Shown one piece after another: positions 48,105 to 61,436 of a DNA stretch of 64,000 nt; the first letter of the stretch is position 1; the number at the start of each line of letters is the position of its first letter. The DNA is from Siderastrea radians (lineage: Eukaryota > Cnidaria > Anthozoa > Scleractinia > Rhizangiidae), in contig CAXHKT010000121.1 of NCBI GenBank assembly GCA_964017195.1, positions 62,001-126,000 on the forward strand, in the 5' to 3' direction. The notes under the pieces are model-generated. The model saw only the letters and a program-made list of their open reading frames with translations, was not told the DNA's origin and did not search any database. Made by a program: the position numbers and the translations under genes.

Positions 48105-50549
48105 AAAAAAGGTGTTGCACGTGCTCAGGTACGCTAAAAATGCTCCCCAGAGGCCCCAAAAAATGCAAATCCCTCGGGGCTATCAGAAAAAAAAGTTTAT
48201 TGTGTAGAAAGTCTGCGATTTTGTCCATAAGGTGGATATTTCCGTTTTCAGAGGGGTGGGGTGGGTCCCTCAAAAAAGTGCTGATTTTGGTGCAACGGCC
48301 CCAGCATAAAAGCACCTCAGATCCCGTTGCGGCACCAAAAAACAATGCATTTGGCGCTATTTTTATAGAATTTGGCGATACTAAAAAATGCTGCACTTTT
48401 TCAGGGCTTGAATTGGTCCCAAAAAGCAGAAAAAAGCTAATTGCCGCTCTCAGCTGCATGCACAAAGGTCCCAAATGCATTCAAACCCTTTGGGACCATC
48501 CGAAAAAAATTCCTTTTGTGCAAAAGTACAAAGAAATCGCGATATGCCAGATCCTTAGGGAAAAAACCCCATTTTCAGGCATTCCCAGACCCTAAAAAGC
48601 TAATTGCCGCTCTCGGCTGCATGCGCAAAGGTCCCAAATGCATTCAAACCCTTTGGGACCATCCGAAAAAAATTCCTTTTGTGCAAAAGTACAAAGAAAT
48701 CGCGATATGCCAGATCCTTAGGGAAAAAACCCCATTTTCAGGCATTCCCAGACCCTAAAAAGCTAATTGCCGCTCTCGGCTGCATGCGCAAAGGTCCCAA
48801 ATTTATTCAAACCCTTTGGGACCATCCGAAAAAAATTCCTTTTGTGCAAAAGTACAAAGAAATCGCGATATGTGAGATCCTTAGGGAAAAAACCCCATTT
48901 TGGAGCATTCCCAGAGGCTAAAAAAGGTGTTGCACGTGCTCAGGTGCGCTAAAAATGCTCCCCAGAGGCCCCAAAAAATGCAAATCCCTCGGGGCTATCA
49001 GAAAAAAAAGTTTATTGTGTAGAAAGTCTGCGATTTTGTCCATAAGGTGGATATTTCCGTTTTCAGAGGGGTGGGGTGGGTCCCTCAAAAAAGTGCTGAT
49101 TTTGGTGCAACGGCCCCAGCATAAAAGCACCTCAGATCCCGTTGCGGCACCAAAAAACAATGCATTTGGCGCTATTTTTATAGAATTTGGCGATACTAAA
49201 AAATGCTGCACTTTTTCAGGGCTTGAATTGGTCCCAAAAAGCAGAAAAAAGCTAATTGCCGCTCTCAGCTGCATGCACAAAGGTCCCAAATGCATTCAAA
49301 CCCTTTGGGACCATCCGAAAAAAATTCCTTTTGTGCAAAAGTACAAAGAAATCGCGATATGCCAGATCCTTAGGGAAAAAACCCCATTTTCAGGCATTCC
49401 CAGACCCTAAAATGCTAATTGCCGCTCTCGGCTGCATGCGCAAAGGTCCCAAATGCATTCAAACCCTTTGGGACCATCCGAAAAAAATTCCTTTTGTGCA
49501 AAAGTACAAAGAAATCGCGATATGCCAGATCCTTAGGGAAAACACCCCATTTTCAGGCATTCCCAGACCCTAAAAAGCTAATTGCCGCTCTCAGCTGCAT
49601 GCGCAAAGGTCCCAAATGCATTCAAACCCTTTGGGACCATCCGAAAAAAATTCCTTTTGTGCAAAAGTACCAAGAAATCGCGATATGTGAGATCCTTAGG
49701 GAAAAAACCCCATTTTGGAGCATTCCCAGAGGCTAAAAAAGGTGTTGCACGTGCTCAGGTACGCTAAAAATGCTCCCCAGAGGCCCCAAAAAATGCAAAT
49801 CCCTCGGGGCTATCAGAAAAAAAAGTTTATTGTGTAGAAAGTCTGCGATTTTGTCCATAAGGTGGATATTTCCGTTTTCAGAGGGGTGGGGTGGGTCCCT
49901 CAAAAAAGTGCTGATTTTGGTGCAACGGCCCCAGCATAAAAGCACCTCAGATCCCGTTGCGGCACCAAAAAACAATGCATTTGGCGCTATTTTTATAGAA
50001 TTTGGCGATACTAAAAAATGCTGCACTTTTTCAGGGCTTGAATTGGTCCCAAAAAGCAGAAAAAAGCTAATTGCCGCTCTCAGCTGCATGCACAAAGGTC
50101 CCAAATGCATTCAAACCCTTTGGGACCATCCGAAAAAAATTCCTTTTGTGCAAAAGTACAAAGAAATCGCGATATGCCAGATCCTTAGGGAAAAAACCCC
50201 ATTTTCAGGCATTCCCAGACCCTAAAAAGCTAATTGCCGCTCTCGGCTGCATGCGCAAAGGTCCCAAATGCATTCAAACCCTTTGGGACCACCCGAAAAA
50301 AATTCCTTTTGTGCAAAAGTACAAAGAAATCGCGATATGCCAGATCCTTAGGGAAAAAACCCCATTTTCAGGCATTCCCAGACCCTAAAAAGCTAATTGC
50401 CGCTCTCAGCTGCATGCGCAAAGGTCCCAAATGCATTCAAACCCTTTGGGACCATCCGAAAAAAATTCCTTTTGTGCAAAAGTACAAAGAAATCGCGATA
50501 TGTGAGATCCTTAGGGAAAAAACCCCATTTTGGAGCATTCCCAGAGGCT
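48105..50549 (+). repeat. Block S, second copy, plus a P-type HOR (HOR copies 61-63; 2,445 bp)
   Basis: Copies 61 (48,105) and 62 (48,920) repeat 59 and 60, with GGTACGCT added in the B1 of 61. Copy 63 (49,735) has GGTACGCT and CCACCCG, the type of copies 8, 11, 14 and 18. This three-HOR set is itself repeated next. Confidence 0.92.
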
Positions 50550-52994
50550 AAAAAAGGTGTTGCACGTGCTCAGGTGCGCTAAAAATGCTCCCCAGAGGCC
50601 CCAAAAAATGCAAATCCCTCGGGGCTATCAGAAAAAAAAGTTTATTGTGTAGAAAGTCTGCGATTTTGTCCATAAGGTGGATATTTCCGTTTTCAGAGGG
50701 GTGGGGTGGGTCCCTCAAAAAAGTGCTGATTTTGGTGCAACGGCCCCAGCATAAAAGCACCTCAGATCCCGTTGCGGCACCAAAAAACAATGCATTTGGC
50801 GCTATTTTTATAGAATTTGGCGATACTAAAAAATGCTGCACTTTTTCAGGGCTTGAATTGGTCCCAAAAAGCAGAAAAAAGCTAATTGCCGCTCTCAGCT
50901 GCATGCACAAAGGTCCCAAATGCATTCAAACCCTTTGGGACCATCCGAAAAAAATTCCTTTTGTGCAAAAGTACAAAGAAATCGCGATATGCCAGATCCT
51001 TAGGGAAAAAACCCCATTTTCAGGCATTCCCAGACCCTAAAAAGCTAATTGCCGCTCTCGGCTGCATGCGCAAAGGTCCCAAATGCATTCAAACCCTTTG
51101 GGACCATCCGAAAAAAATTCCTTTTGTGCAAAAGTACAAAGAAATCGCGATATGCCAGATCCTTAGGGAAAAAACCCCATTTTCAGGCATTCCCAGACCC
51201 TAAAAAGCTAATTGCCGCTCTCGGCTGCATGCGCAAAGGTCCCAAATTTATTCAAACCCTTTGGGACCATCCGAAAAAAATTCCTTTTGTGCAAAAGTAC
51301 AAAGAAATCGCGATATGTGAGATCCTTAGGGAAAAAACCCCATTTTGGAGCATTCCCAGAGGCTAAAAAAGGTGTTGCACGTGCTCAGGTGCGCTAAAAA
51401 TGCTCCCCAGAGGCCCCAAAAAATGCAAATCCCTCGGGGCTATCAGAAAAAAAAGTTTATTGTGTAGAAAGTCTGCGATTTTGTCCATAAGGTGGATATT
51501 TCCGTTTTCAGAGGGGTGGGGTGGGTCCCTCAAAAAAGTGCTGATTTTGGTGCAACGGCCCCAGCATAAAAGCACCTCAGATCCCGTTGCGGCACCAAAA
51601 AACAATGCATTTGGCGCTATTTTTATAGAATTTGGCGATACTAAAAAATGCTGCACTTTTTCAGGGCTTGAATTGGTCCCAAAAAGCAGAAAAAAGCTAA
51701 TTGCCGCTCTCAGCTGCATGCACAAAGGTCCCAAATGCATTCAAACCCTTTGGGACCATCCGAAAAAAATTCCTTTTGTGCAAAAGTACAAAGAAATCGC
51801 GATATGCCAGATCCTTAGGGAAAAAACCCCATTTTCAGGCATTCCCAGACCCTAAAATGCTAATTGCCGCTCTCGGCTGCATGCGCAAAGGTCCCAAATG
51901 CATTCAAACCCTTTGGGACCATCCGAAAAAAATTCCTTTTGTGCAAAAGTACAAAGAAATCGCGATATGCCAGATCCTTAGGGAAAACACCCCATTTTCA
52001 GGCATTCCCAGACCCTAAAAAGCTAATTGCCGCTCTCAGCTGCATGCGCAAAGGTCCCAAATGCATTCAAACCCTTTGGGACCATCCGAAAAAAATTCCT
52101 TTTGTGCAAAAGTACCAAGAAATCGCGATATGTGAGATCCTTAGGGAAAAAACCCCATTTTGGAGCATTCCCAGAGGCTAAAAAAGGTGTTGCACGTGCT
52201 CAGGTACGCTAAAAATGCTCCCCAGAGGCCCCAAAAAATGCAAATCCCTCGGGGCTATCAGAAAAAAAAGTTTATTGTGTAGAAAGTCTGCGATTTTGTC
52301 CATAAGGTGGATATTTCCGTTTTCAGAGGGGTGGGGTGGGTCCCTCAAAAAAGTGCTGATTTTGGTGCAACGGCCCCAGCATAAAAGCACCTCAGATCCC
52401 GTTGCGGCACCAAAAAACAATGCATTTGGCGCTATTTTTATAGAATTTGGCGATACTAAAAAATGCTGCACTTTTTCAGGGCTTGAATTGGTCCCAAAAA
52501 GCAGAAAAAAGCTAATTGCCGCTCTCAGCTGCATGCACAAAGGTCCCAAATGCATTCAAACCCTTTGGGACCATCCGAAAAAAATTCCTTTTGTGCAAAA
52601 GTACAAAGAAATCGCGATATGCCAGATCCTTAGGGAAAAAACCCCATTTTCAGGCATTCCCAGACCCTAAAAAGCTAATTGCCGCTCTCGGCTGCATGCG
52701 CAAAGGTCCCAAATGCATTCAAACCCTTTGGGACCACCCGAAAAAAATTCCTTTTGTGCAAAAGTACAAAGAAATCGCGATATGCCAGATCCTTAGGGAA
52801 AAAACCCCATTTTCAGGCATTCCCAGACCCTAAAAAGCTAATTGCCGCTCTCAGCTGCATGCGCAAAGGTCCCAAATGCATTCAAACCCTTTGGGACCAT
52901 CCGAAAAAAATTCCTTTTGTGCAAAAGTACAAAGAAATCGCGATATGTGAGATCCTTAGGGAAAAAACCCCATTTTGGAGCATTCCCAGAGGCT
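50550..52994 (+). repeat. Three-HOR block repeat (HOR copies 64-66; 2,445 bp)
   Basis: Copies 64 (50,550), 65 (51,365) and 66 (52,180) match 61, 62 and 63 at +2,445, except that the B1 of copy 64 has the common GGTGCGCT. The 1,630-bp duplication is thus nested in a 2,445-bp one. Confidence 0.92.
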
Positions 52995-54624
52995 AAAAAA
53001 GGTGTTGCACGTGCTCAGGTGCGCTAAAAATGCTCCCCAGAGGCCCCAAAAAATGCAAATCCCTCGGGGCTATCAGAAAAAAAAGTTTATTGTGTAGAAA
53101 GTCTGCGATTTTGTCCATAAGGTGGATATTTCCGTTTTCAGAGGGGTGGGGTGGGTCCCTCAAAAAAGTGCTGATTTTGGTGCAACGGCCCCAGCATAAA
53201 AGCACCTCAGATCCCGTTGCGGCACCAAAAAACAATGCATTTGGCGCTATTTTTATAGAATTTGGCGATACTAAAAAATGCTGCACTTTTTCAGGGCTTG
53301 AATTGGTCCCAAAAAGCAGAAAAAAGCTAATTGCCGCTCTCAGCTGCATGCACAAAGGTCCCAAATGCATTCAAACCCTTTGGGACCATCCGAAAAAAAT
53401 TCCTTTTGTGCAAAAGTACAAAGAAATCGCGATATGCCAGATCCTTAGGGAAAAAACCCCATTTTCAGGCATTCCCAGACCCTAAAAAGCTAATTGCCGC
53501 TCTCGGCTGCATGCGCAAAGGTCCCAAATGCATTCAAACCCTTTGGGACCACCCGAAAAAAATTCCTTTTGTGCAAAAGTACAAAGAAATCGCGATATGC
53601 CAGATCCTTAGGGAAAAAACCCCATTTTCAGGCATTCCCAGACCCTAAAAAGCTAATTGCCGCTCTCAGCTGCATGCGCAAAGGTCCCAAATGCATTCAA
53701 ACCCTTTGGGACCATCCGAAAAAAATTCCTTTTGTGCAAAAGTACAAAGAAATCGCGATATGTGAGATCCTTAGGGAAAAAACCCCATTTTGGAGCATTC
53801 CCAGAGGCTAAAAAAGGTGTTGCACGTGCTCAGGTGCGCTAAAAATGCTCCCCAGAGGCCCCAAAAAATGCAAATCCCTCGGGGCTATCAGAAAAAAAAG
53901 TTTATTGTGTAGAAAGTCTGCGATTTTGTCCATAAGGTGGATATTTCCGTTTTCAGAGGGGTGGGGTGGGTCCCTCAAAAAAGTGCTGATTTTGGTGCAA
54001 CGGCCCCAGCATAAAAGCACCTCAGATCCCGTTGCGGCACCAAAAAACAATGCATTTGGCGCTATTTTTATAGAATTTGGCGATACTAAAAAATGCTGCA
54101 CTTTTTCAGGGCTTGAATTGGTCCCAAAAAGCAGAAAAAAGCTAATTGCCGCTCTCAGCTGCATGCACAAAGGTCCCAAATGCATTCAAACCCTTTGGGA
54201 CCATCCGAAAAAAATTCCTTTTGTGCAAAAGTACAAAGAAATCGCGATATGCCAGATCCTTAGGGAAAAAACCCCATTTTCAGGCATTCCCAGACCCTAA
54301 AATGCTAATTGCCGCTCTCGGCTGCATGCGCAAAGGTCCCAAATGCATTCAAACCCTTTGGGACCATCCGAAAAAAATTCCTTTTGTGCAAAAGTACAAA
54401 GAAATCGCGATATGCCAGATCCTTAGGGAAAAAACCCCATTTTCAGGCATTCCCAGACCCTAAAAAGCTAATTGCCGCTCTCAGCTGCATGCGCAAAGGT
54501 CCCAAATGCATTCAAACCCTTTGGGACCATCCGAAAAAAATTCCTTTTGCGCAAAAGTACAAAGAAATCGCGATATGTGAGATCCTTAGGGAAAAAACCC
54601 CATTTTGGAGCATTCCCAGAGGCT
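52995..54624 (+). repeat. HOR copies 67-68, pentamers (815 bp each)
   Basis: Copy 67 (52,995): CCACCCG without the GGTACGCT B1. Copy 68 (53,810): AAAATGC in A2 and C54550 in A3. They correspond to copies 14-15 at exactly +42,208. Confidence 0.92.
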
Positions 54625-55928
54625 AAAAAAGGTGTTGCACGTGCTCAGGTGCGCTAAAAATGCTCCCCAGAGGCCCCAAAAAATGCAAATCCCTCGGGGC
54701 TATCAGAAAAAAAAGTTTATTGTGTAGAAAGTCTGCGATTTTGTCCATAAGGTGGATATTTCCGTTTTCAGAGGGGTGGGGTGGGTCCCTCAAAAAAGTG
54801 CTGATTTTGGTGCAACGGCCCCAGCATAAAAGCACCTCAGATCCCGTTGCGGCACCAAAAAACAATGCATTTGGCGCTATTTTTATAGAATTTGGCGATA
54901 CTAAAAAATGCTGCACTTTTTCAGGGCTTGAATTGGTCCCAAAAAGCAGAAAAAAGCTAATTGCCGCTCTCAGCTGCATGCACAAAGGTCCCAAATGCAT
55001 TCAAACCCTTTGGGACCATCCGAAAAAAATTCCTTTTGTGCAAAAGTACAAAGAAATCGCGATATGCCAGATCCTTAGGGAAAAAACCCCATTTTCAGGC
55101 ATTCCCAGACCCTAAAAAGCTAATTGCCGCTCTCGGCTGCATGCGCAAAGGTCCCAAATGCATTCAAACCCTTTGGGACCATCCGAAAAAAATTCCTTTT
55201 GTGCAAAAGTACAAAGAAATCGCGATATGTGAGATCCTTAGGGAAAAAACCCCATTTTGGAGCATTCCCAGAGGCTAAAAAAGGTGTTGCACGTGCTCAG
55301 GTGCGCTAAAAATGCTCCCCAGAGGCCCCAAAAAATGCAAATCCCTCGGGGCTATCAGAAAAAAAAGTTTATTGTGTAGAAAGTCTGCGATTTTGTCCAT
55401 AAGGTGGATATTTCCGTTTTCAGAGGGGTGGGGTGGGTCCCTCAAAAAAGTGCTGATTTTGGTGCAACGGCCCCAGCATAAAAGCACCTCAGATCCCGTT
55501 GCGGCACCAAAAAACAATGCATTTGGCGCTATTTTTATAGAATTTGGCGATACTAAAAAATGCTGCACTTTTTCAGGGCTTGAATTGGTCCCAAAAAGCA
55601 GAAAAAAGCTAATTGCCGCTCTCAGCTGCATGCACAAAGGTCCCAAATGCATTCAAACCCTTTGGGACCATCCGAAAAAAATTCCTTTTGTGCAAAAGTA
55701 CAAAGAAATCGCGATATGCCAGATCCTTAGGGAAAAAACCCCATTTTCAGGCATTCCCAGACCCTAAAAAGCTAATTGCCGCTCTCGGCTGCATGCGCAA
55801 AGGTCCCAAATGCATTCAAACCCTTTGGGACCATCCGAAAAAAATTCCTTTTGTGCAAAAGTACAAAGAAATCGCGATATGTGAGATCCTTAGGGAAAAA
55901 ACCCCATTTTGGAGCATTCCCAGAGGCT
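54625..55928 (+). repeat. HOR copies 69-70, two tetramers in tandem (652 bp each)
   Basis: Each ends in an A2/A3 hybrid (CTCGGCTG then GTGAGATCC) but lacks the CCAAGAAATG and 7-A B1 of the other hybrids. Breakpoint and background therefore differ from the copy 21 family. I see no difference between the two copies. Confidence 0.93.
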
Positions 55929-56742
55929 AAAAAAGGTGTTGCACGTGCTCAGGTGCGCTAAAAATGCTCCCCAGAGGCCCCAAAAAATGCAAATCCCTCG
56001 GGGCTATCAGAAAAAAAAGTTTATTGTGTAGAAAGTCTGCGATTTTGTCCATAAGGTGGATATTTCCGTTTTCAGAGGGGTGGGGTGGGTCCCTCAAAAA
56101 AGTGCTGATTTTGGTGCAACGGCCCCAGCATAAAAGCACCTCAGATCCCGTTGCGGCACCAAAAAACAATGCATTTGGCGCTATTTTTATAGAATTTGGC
56201 GATACTAAAAAATGCTGCACTTTTTCAGGGCTTGAATTGGTCCCAAAAAGCAGAAAAAAGCTAATTGCCGCTCTCAGCTGCATGCACAAAGGTCCCAAAT
56301 GCATTCAAACCCTTTGGGACCATCCGAAAAAAATTCCTTTTGTGCAAAAGTACAAAGAAATCGCGATATGCCAGATCCTTAGGGAAAAAACCCCATTTTC
56401 AGGCATTCCCAGACCCTAAAATGCTAATTGCCGCTCTCGGCTGCATGCGCAAAGGTCCCAAATGCATTCAAACCCTTTGGGACCATCCGAAAAAAATTCC
56501 TTTTGTGCAAAAGTACAAAGAAATCGCGATATGCCAGATCCTTAGGGAAAAAACCCCATTTCAGGCATTCCCAGACCCTAAAAAGCTAATTGCCGCTCTC
56601 AGCTGCATGCGCAAAGGTCCCAAATGCATTCAAACCCTTTGGGACCATCCGAAAAAAATTCCTTTTGTGCAAAAGTACAAAGAAATCGCGATATGTGAGA
56701 TCCTTAGGGAAAAAACCCCATTTTGGAGCATTCCCAGAGACT
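55929..56742 (+). repeat. HOR copy 71, pentamer (814 bp)
   Basis: AAAATGC and a one-T-shorter end in A2, CAGAGACT at the A3 end. Related to copies 42 and 56. Confidence 0.92.
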
Positions 56743-57719
56743 AAAAAAGGTGTTGCACGTGCTCAGGTGCGCTAAAAATGCTCCCCAGAGGCCCCAAAAA
56801 ATGCAAATCCCTCGGGGCTATCAGAAAAAAAAGTTTATTGTGTAGAAAGTCTGCGATTTTGTCCATAAGGTGGATATTTCCGTTTTCAGAGGGGTGGGGT
56901 GGGTCCCTCAAAAAAGTGCTGATTTTGGTGCAACGGCCCCAGCATAAAAGCACCTCAGATCCCGTTGCGGCACCAAAAAACAATGCATTTGGCGCTATTT
57001 TTATAGAATTTGGCGATACTAAAAAATGCTGCACTTTTTCAGGGCTTGAATTGGTCCCAAAAAGCAGAAAAAAGCTAATTGCCGCTCTCAGCTGCATGCA
57101 CAAAGGTCCCAAATGCATTCAAACCCTTTGGGACCATCCGAAAAAAATTCCTTTTGTGCGAAAGTACAAAGAAATCGCGATATGCCAGATCCTTAGGGAA
57201 AAAACCCCATTTTCAGGCATTCCCAGACCCTAAAAACCTAATTGCCGCTCTCGGCTGCATGCGCAAAGGTCCCAAATGCATTCAAACCCTTTGGGACCAT
57301 CCGAAAAAAATTCCTTTTGTGCAAAAGTACAAAGAAATCGCGATATGCCAGATCCTTAGGGAAAAAACCCCATTTTCAGGCATTCCCAGACCCTAAAAAG
57401 CTAATTGCCGCTCTCGGCTGCATGCGCAAAGGTCCCAAATGCATTCAAACCCTTTGGGACCATCCGAAAAAAATTCCTTTTGTGCAAAAGTACAAAGAAA
57501 TCGCGATATGCCAGATCCTTAGGGAAAAAACCCCATTTCAGGCATTCCCAGACCCTAAAAAGCTAATTGCCGCTCTCAGCTGCATGCGCAAAGGTCCCAA
57601 ATGCATTCAAACCCTTTGGGACCATCCGAAAAAAATTCCTTTTGTGCAAAAGTACAAAGAAATCGCGATATGTGAGATCCTTAGGGAAAAAACCCCATTT
57701 TGGAGCATTCCCAGAGGCT
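56743..57719 (+). repeat. HOR copy 72, hexamer (977 bp)
   Basis: A1 GTGCGAAAG, A2 AAAACCT, an extra A2-type monomer with the one-T-shorter end, then A3. Counterpart of copy 57 at +12,060, but with the intact GGTCCCAAA arm in A2. Confidence 0.93.
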
Positions 57720-58371
57720 AAAAAAGGTGTTGCACGTGCTCAGGTGCGCTAAAAATGCTCCCCAGAGGCCCCAAAAAATGCAAATCCCTCGGGGCTATCA
57801 GAAAAAAAAGTTTATTGTGTAGAAAGTCTGCGATTTTGTCCATAAGGTGGATATTTCCGTTTTCAGAGGGATGGGGTGGGTCCCTCAAAAAAGTGCTGAT
57901 TTTGGTGCAACGGCCCCAGCATAAAAGCACCTCAGATCCCGTTGCGGCACCAAAAAACAATGCATTTGGCGCTATTTTTATAGAATTTAGCGATACTAAA
58001 AAATGCTGCACTTTTTCAGGGCTTGAATTGGTCCCAAAAAGCAGAAAAAAGCTAATTGCCGCTCTCAGCTGCATGCACAAAGGTCCCAAATGCATTCAAA
58101 CCCTTTGGGACCATCCGAAAAAAATTCCTTTTGTGCAAAAGTACAAAGAAATCGCGATATGCCAGATCCTTAGGGAAAAAACCCCATTTTCAGGCATTCC
58201 CAGACCCTAAAAAGCTAATTGCCGCTCTCAGCTGCATGCGCAAAGGTCCCAAATGCATTCAAACCCTTTGGGACCATCCGAAAAAAATTCCTTTTGTGCA
58301 AAAGTACAAAGAAATCGCGATATGTGAGATCCTTAGGGAAAAAACCCCATTTTGGAGCATTCCCAGAGGCT
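57720..58371 (+). repeat. HOR copy 73, tetramer (652 bp)
   Basis: A1 then A3. GGGATGGGG in B1 and TTTAGCGATA in B2, like copies 58 and 75. Confidence 0.93.
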
Positions 58372-59022
58372 AAAAAAGGTGTTGCACGTGCTCAGGTGCG
58401 CTAAAAATGCTCCCCAGAGGCCCCAAAAAATGCAAATCAATCGGGGCTATCAGAAAAAAAAGTTTATTGTGTAGAAAGTCTGCGATTTTGTCCATAAGGT
58501 GGATATTTCCGTTTTCAGAGGGGTGGGGTGGGTCCCTCAAAAAAGTGCTGATTTTGGTGCAACGGCCCCAGCATAAAAGCACCTCAGATCCCGTTGCGGC
58601 ACCAAAAAACAATGCATTTGGCGCTATTTTTATAGAATTTGGCGATACTAAAAAATGCTGCACTTTTTCAGGGCTTGAATTGGTCCCAAAAAGCAGAAAA
58701 AAGCTAATTGCCGCTCTCAGCTGCATGCACAAAGGTCCCAAATGCATTCAAACCCTTTGGGACCATCCGAAAAAAATTCCTTTTGTGCAAAAGTACAAAG
58801 AAATCGCGATATGCCAGATCCTTAGGGAAAAAACCCCATTTCAGGCATTCCCAGACCCTAAAAAGCTAATTGCCGCTCTCAGCTGCATGCGCAAAGGTCC
58901 CAAATGCATTCAAACCCTTTGGGACCATCCGAAAAAAATTCCTTTTGTGCAAAAGTACAAAGAAATCGCGATATGTGAGATCCTTAGGGAAAAAACCCCA
59001 TTTTGGAGCATTCCCAGAGGCT
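58372..59022 (+). repeat. HOR copy 74, tetramer (651 bp), A1/A2 hybrid
   Basis: The first A monomer starts as A1 but ends with the one-T-shorter ATTTCAGG that is otherwise seen at A2 ends, so the junction lies inside A1/A2. B1 has AATCAATCGGGG as in copy 26, but not that copy's GCACCCC. Confidence 0.93.
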
Positions 59023-59837
59023 AAAAAAGGTGTTGCACGTGCTCAGGTGCGCTAAAAATGCTCCCCAGAGGCCCCAAAAAATGCAAATCCCTCGGGGCTA
59101 TCAGAAAAAAAAGTTTATTGTGTAGAAAGTCTGCGATTTTGTCCATAAGGTGGATATTTCCGTTTTCAGAGGGATGGGGTGGGTCCCTCAAAAAAGTGCT
59201 GATTTTGGTGCAACGGCCCCAGCATAAAAGCACCTCAGATCCCGTTGCGGCACCAAAAAACAATGCATTTGGCGCTATTTTTATAGAATTTAGCGATACT
59301 AAAAAATGCTGCACTTTTTCAGGGCTTGAATTGGTCCCAAAAAGCAGAAAAAAGCTAATTGCCGCTCTCAGCTGCATGCACAAAGGTCCCAAATGCATTC
59401 AAACCCTTTGGGACCATCCGAAAAAAATTCCTTTTGTGCAAAAGTACAAAGAAATCGCGATATGCCAGATCCTTAGGGAAAAAACCCCATTTTCAGGCAT
59501 TCCCAGACCCTAAAAAGCTAATTGCCGCTCTCGGCTGCATGCGCAAAGGTCCCAAATGCATTCAAACCCTTTGGGACCATCCGAAAAAAATTCCTTTTGT
59601 GCAAAAGTACAAAGAAATCGCGATATGCCAGATCCTTAGGGAAAAAACCCCATTTTCAGGCATTCCGAGACCCTAAAAAGCTAATTGCCGCTCTCAGCTG
59701 CATGCGCAAAGGTCCCAAATGCATTCAAACCCTTTGGGACCATCCGAAAAAAATTCCTTTTGTGCAAAAGTACAAAGAAATCGCGATATGTGAGATCCTT
59801 AGGGAAAAAACCCCATTTTGGAGCATTCCCAGAGGCT
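59023..59837 (+). repeat. HOR copy 75, pentamer (815 bp)
   Basis: GGGATGGGG in B1, TTTAGCGATA in B2, G59667 (TTCCGAGACC) in A2. Counterpart of copy 58 at +13,363, without its private A45853 and G46076. Confidence 0.92.
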
Positions 59838-60785
59838 AAAAAAGGTGTTGCACGTGCTCAGGTGCGCTAAAAATGCTCCCCAGAGGCCCCAAAAAATGCA
59901 AATCCCTCGGGGCTATCAGAAAAAAAAGTTTATTGTGGATATTTCCGTTTTCAGAGGGGTGGGGTGGGTCCCTCAAAAAAGTGCTGATTTTGGTGCAACG
60001 GCCCCAGCATAAAAGCACCTCAGATCCCGTTGCGGCACCAAAAAACAATGCATTTGGCGCTATTTTTATAGAATTTGGCGATACTAAAAAATGCTGCACT
60101 TTTTCAGGGCTTGAATTGGTCCCAAAAAGCAGAAAAAAGCTAATTGCCGCTCTCAGCTGCATGCACAAAGGTCCCAAATGCATTCAAACCCTTTGGGACC
60201 ATCCGAAAAAAATTCCTTTTGTGCAAAAGTACAAAGAAATCGCGATATGCCAGATCCTTAGGGAAAAAACCCCATTTTCAGGCATTCCCAGACCCTAAAA
60301 AGCTAATTGCCGCTCTCGGCTGCATGCGCAAAGGTCCCAAATGCATTCAAACCCTTTGGGACCATCCGAAAAAAATTCCTTTTGTGCAAAAGTACAAAGA
60401 AATCGCGATATGCCAGATCCTTAGGGAAAAAACCCCATTTTCAGGCATTCCCAGACCCTAAAAAGCTAATTGCCGCTCTCAGCTGCATGCGCAAAGGTCC
60501 CAAATGCATTCAAACCCTTTGGGACCATCCGAAAAAAATTCCTTTTGTGCAAAAGTACAAAGAAATCGCGATATGCCAGATCCTTAGGGAAAAAACCCCA
60601 TTTTCAGGCATTCCCAGACCCTAAAAAGCTAATTGCCGCTCTCAGCTGCATGCGCAAAGGTCCCAAATGCATTCAAACCCTTTGGGACCATCCGAAAAAA
60701 ATTCCTTTTGTGCAAAAGTACAAAGAAATCGCGATATGTGAGATCCTTAGGGAAAAAACCCCATTTTGGAGCATTCCCAGAGGCT
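59838..60785 (+). repeat. HOR copy 76, hexamer with a 30-bp B1 deletion (948 bp)
   Basis: Four A monomers, the third an A2-position monomer with A3-like CTCAGCTG and an A2-like end. B1 lacks 30 bp between TATTGTG and GATATTTCC at 59,937/59,938, with a GTG at both deletion borders. This is the only B1 among 81 with a change longer than one base. Confidence 0.94.
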
Positions 60786-61436
60786 AAAAAAGGTGTTGCA
60801 CGTGCTCAGGTGCGCTAAAAATGCTCCCCAGAGGCCCCAAGAAATGCAAATCCCTCGGGGCTATCAGAAAAAAAGTTTATTGTGTAGAAAGTCTGCGATT
60901 TTGTCCATAAGGTGGATATTTCCGTTTTCAGAGGGGTGGGGTGGGTCCCTCAAAAAAGTGCTGATTTTGGTGCAACGGCCCCAGCATAAAAGCACCTCAG
61001 ATCCCGTTGCGGCACCAAAAAACAATGCATTTGGCGCTATTTTTATAGAATTTGGCGATACTAAAAAATGCTGCACTTTTTCAGGGCTTGAATTGGTCCC
61101 AAAAAGCAGAAAAAAGCTAATTGCCGCTCTCAGCTGCATGCACAAAGGTCCCAAATGCATTCAAACCCTTTGGGACCATCCGAAAAAAATTCCTTTTGTG
61201 CGAAAGTACAAAGAAATCGCGATATGCCAGATCCTTAGGGAAAAAACCCCATTTTCAGGCATTCCCAGACCCTAAAAAGCTAATTGCCGCTCTCGGCTGC
61301 ATGCGCAAAGGTCCCAAATGCATTCAAACCCTTTGGGACCATCCGAAAAAAATTCCTTTTGTGCAAAAGTACAAAGAAATCGCGATATGTGAGATCCTTA
61401 GGGAAAAAACCCCATTTTGGAGCATTCCCAGAGGCT
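60786..61436 (+). repeat. HOR copy 77, tetramer (651 bp), A2/A3 hybrid
   Basis: Same markers as copies 21 and 44 (offset 26,370 from copy 44). It precedes the fourth Q super-repeat. Confidence 0.93.
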
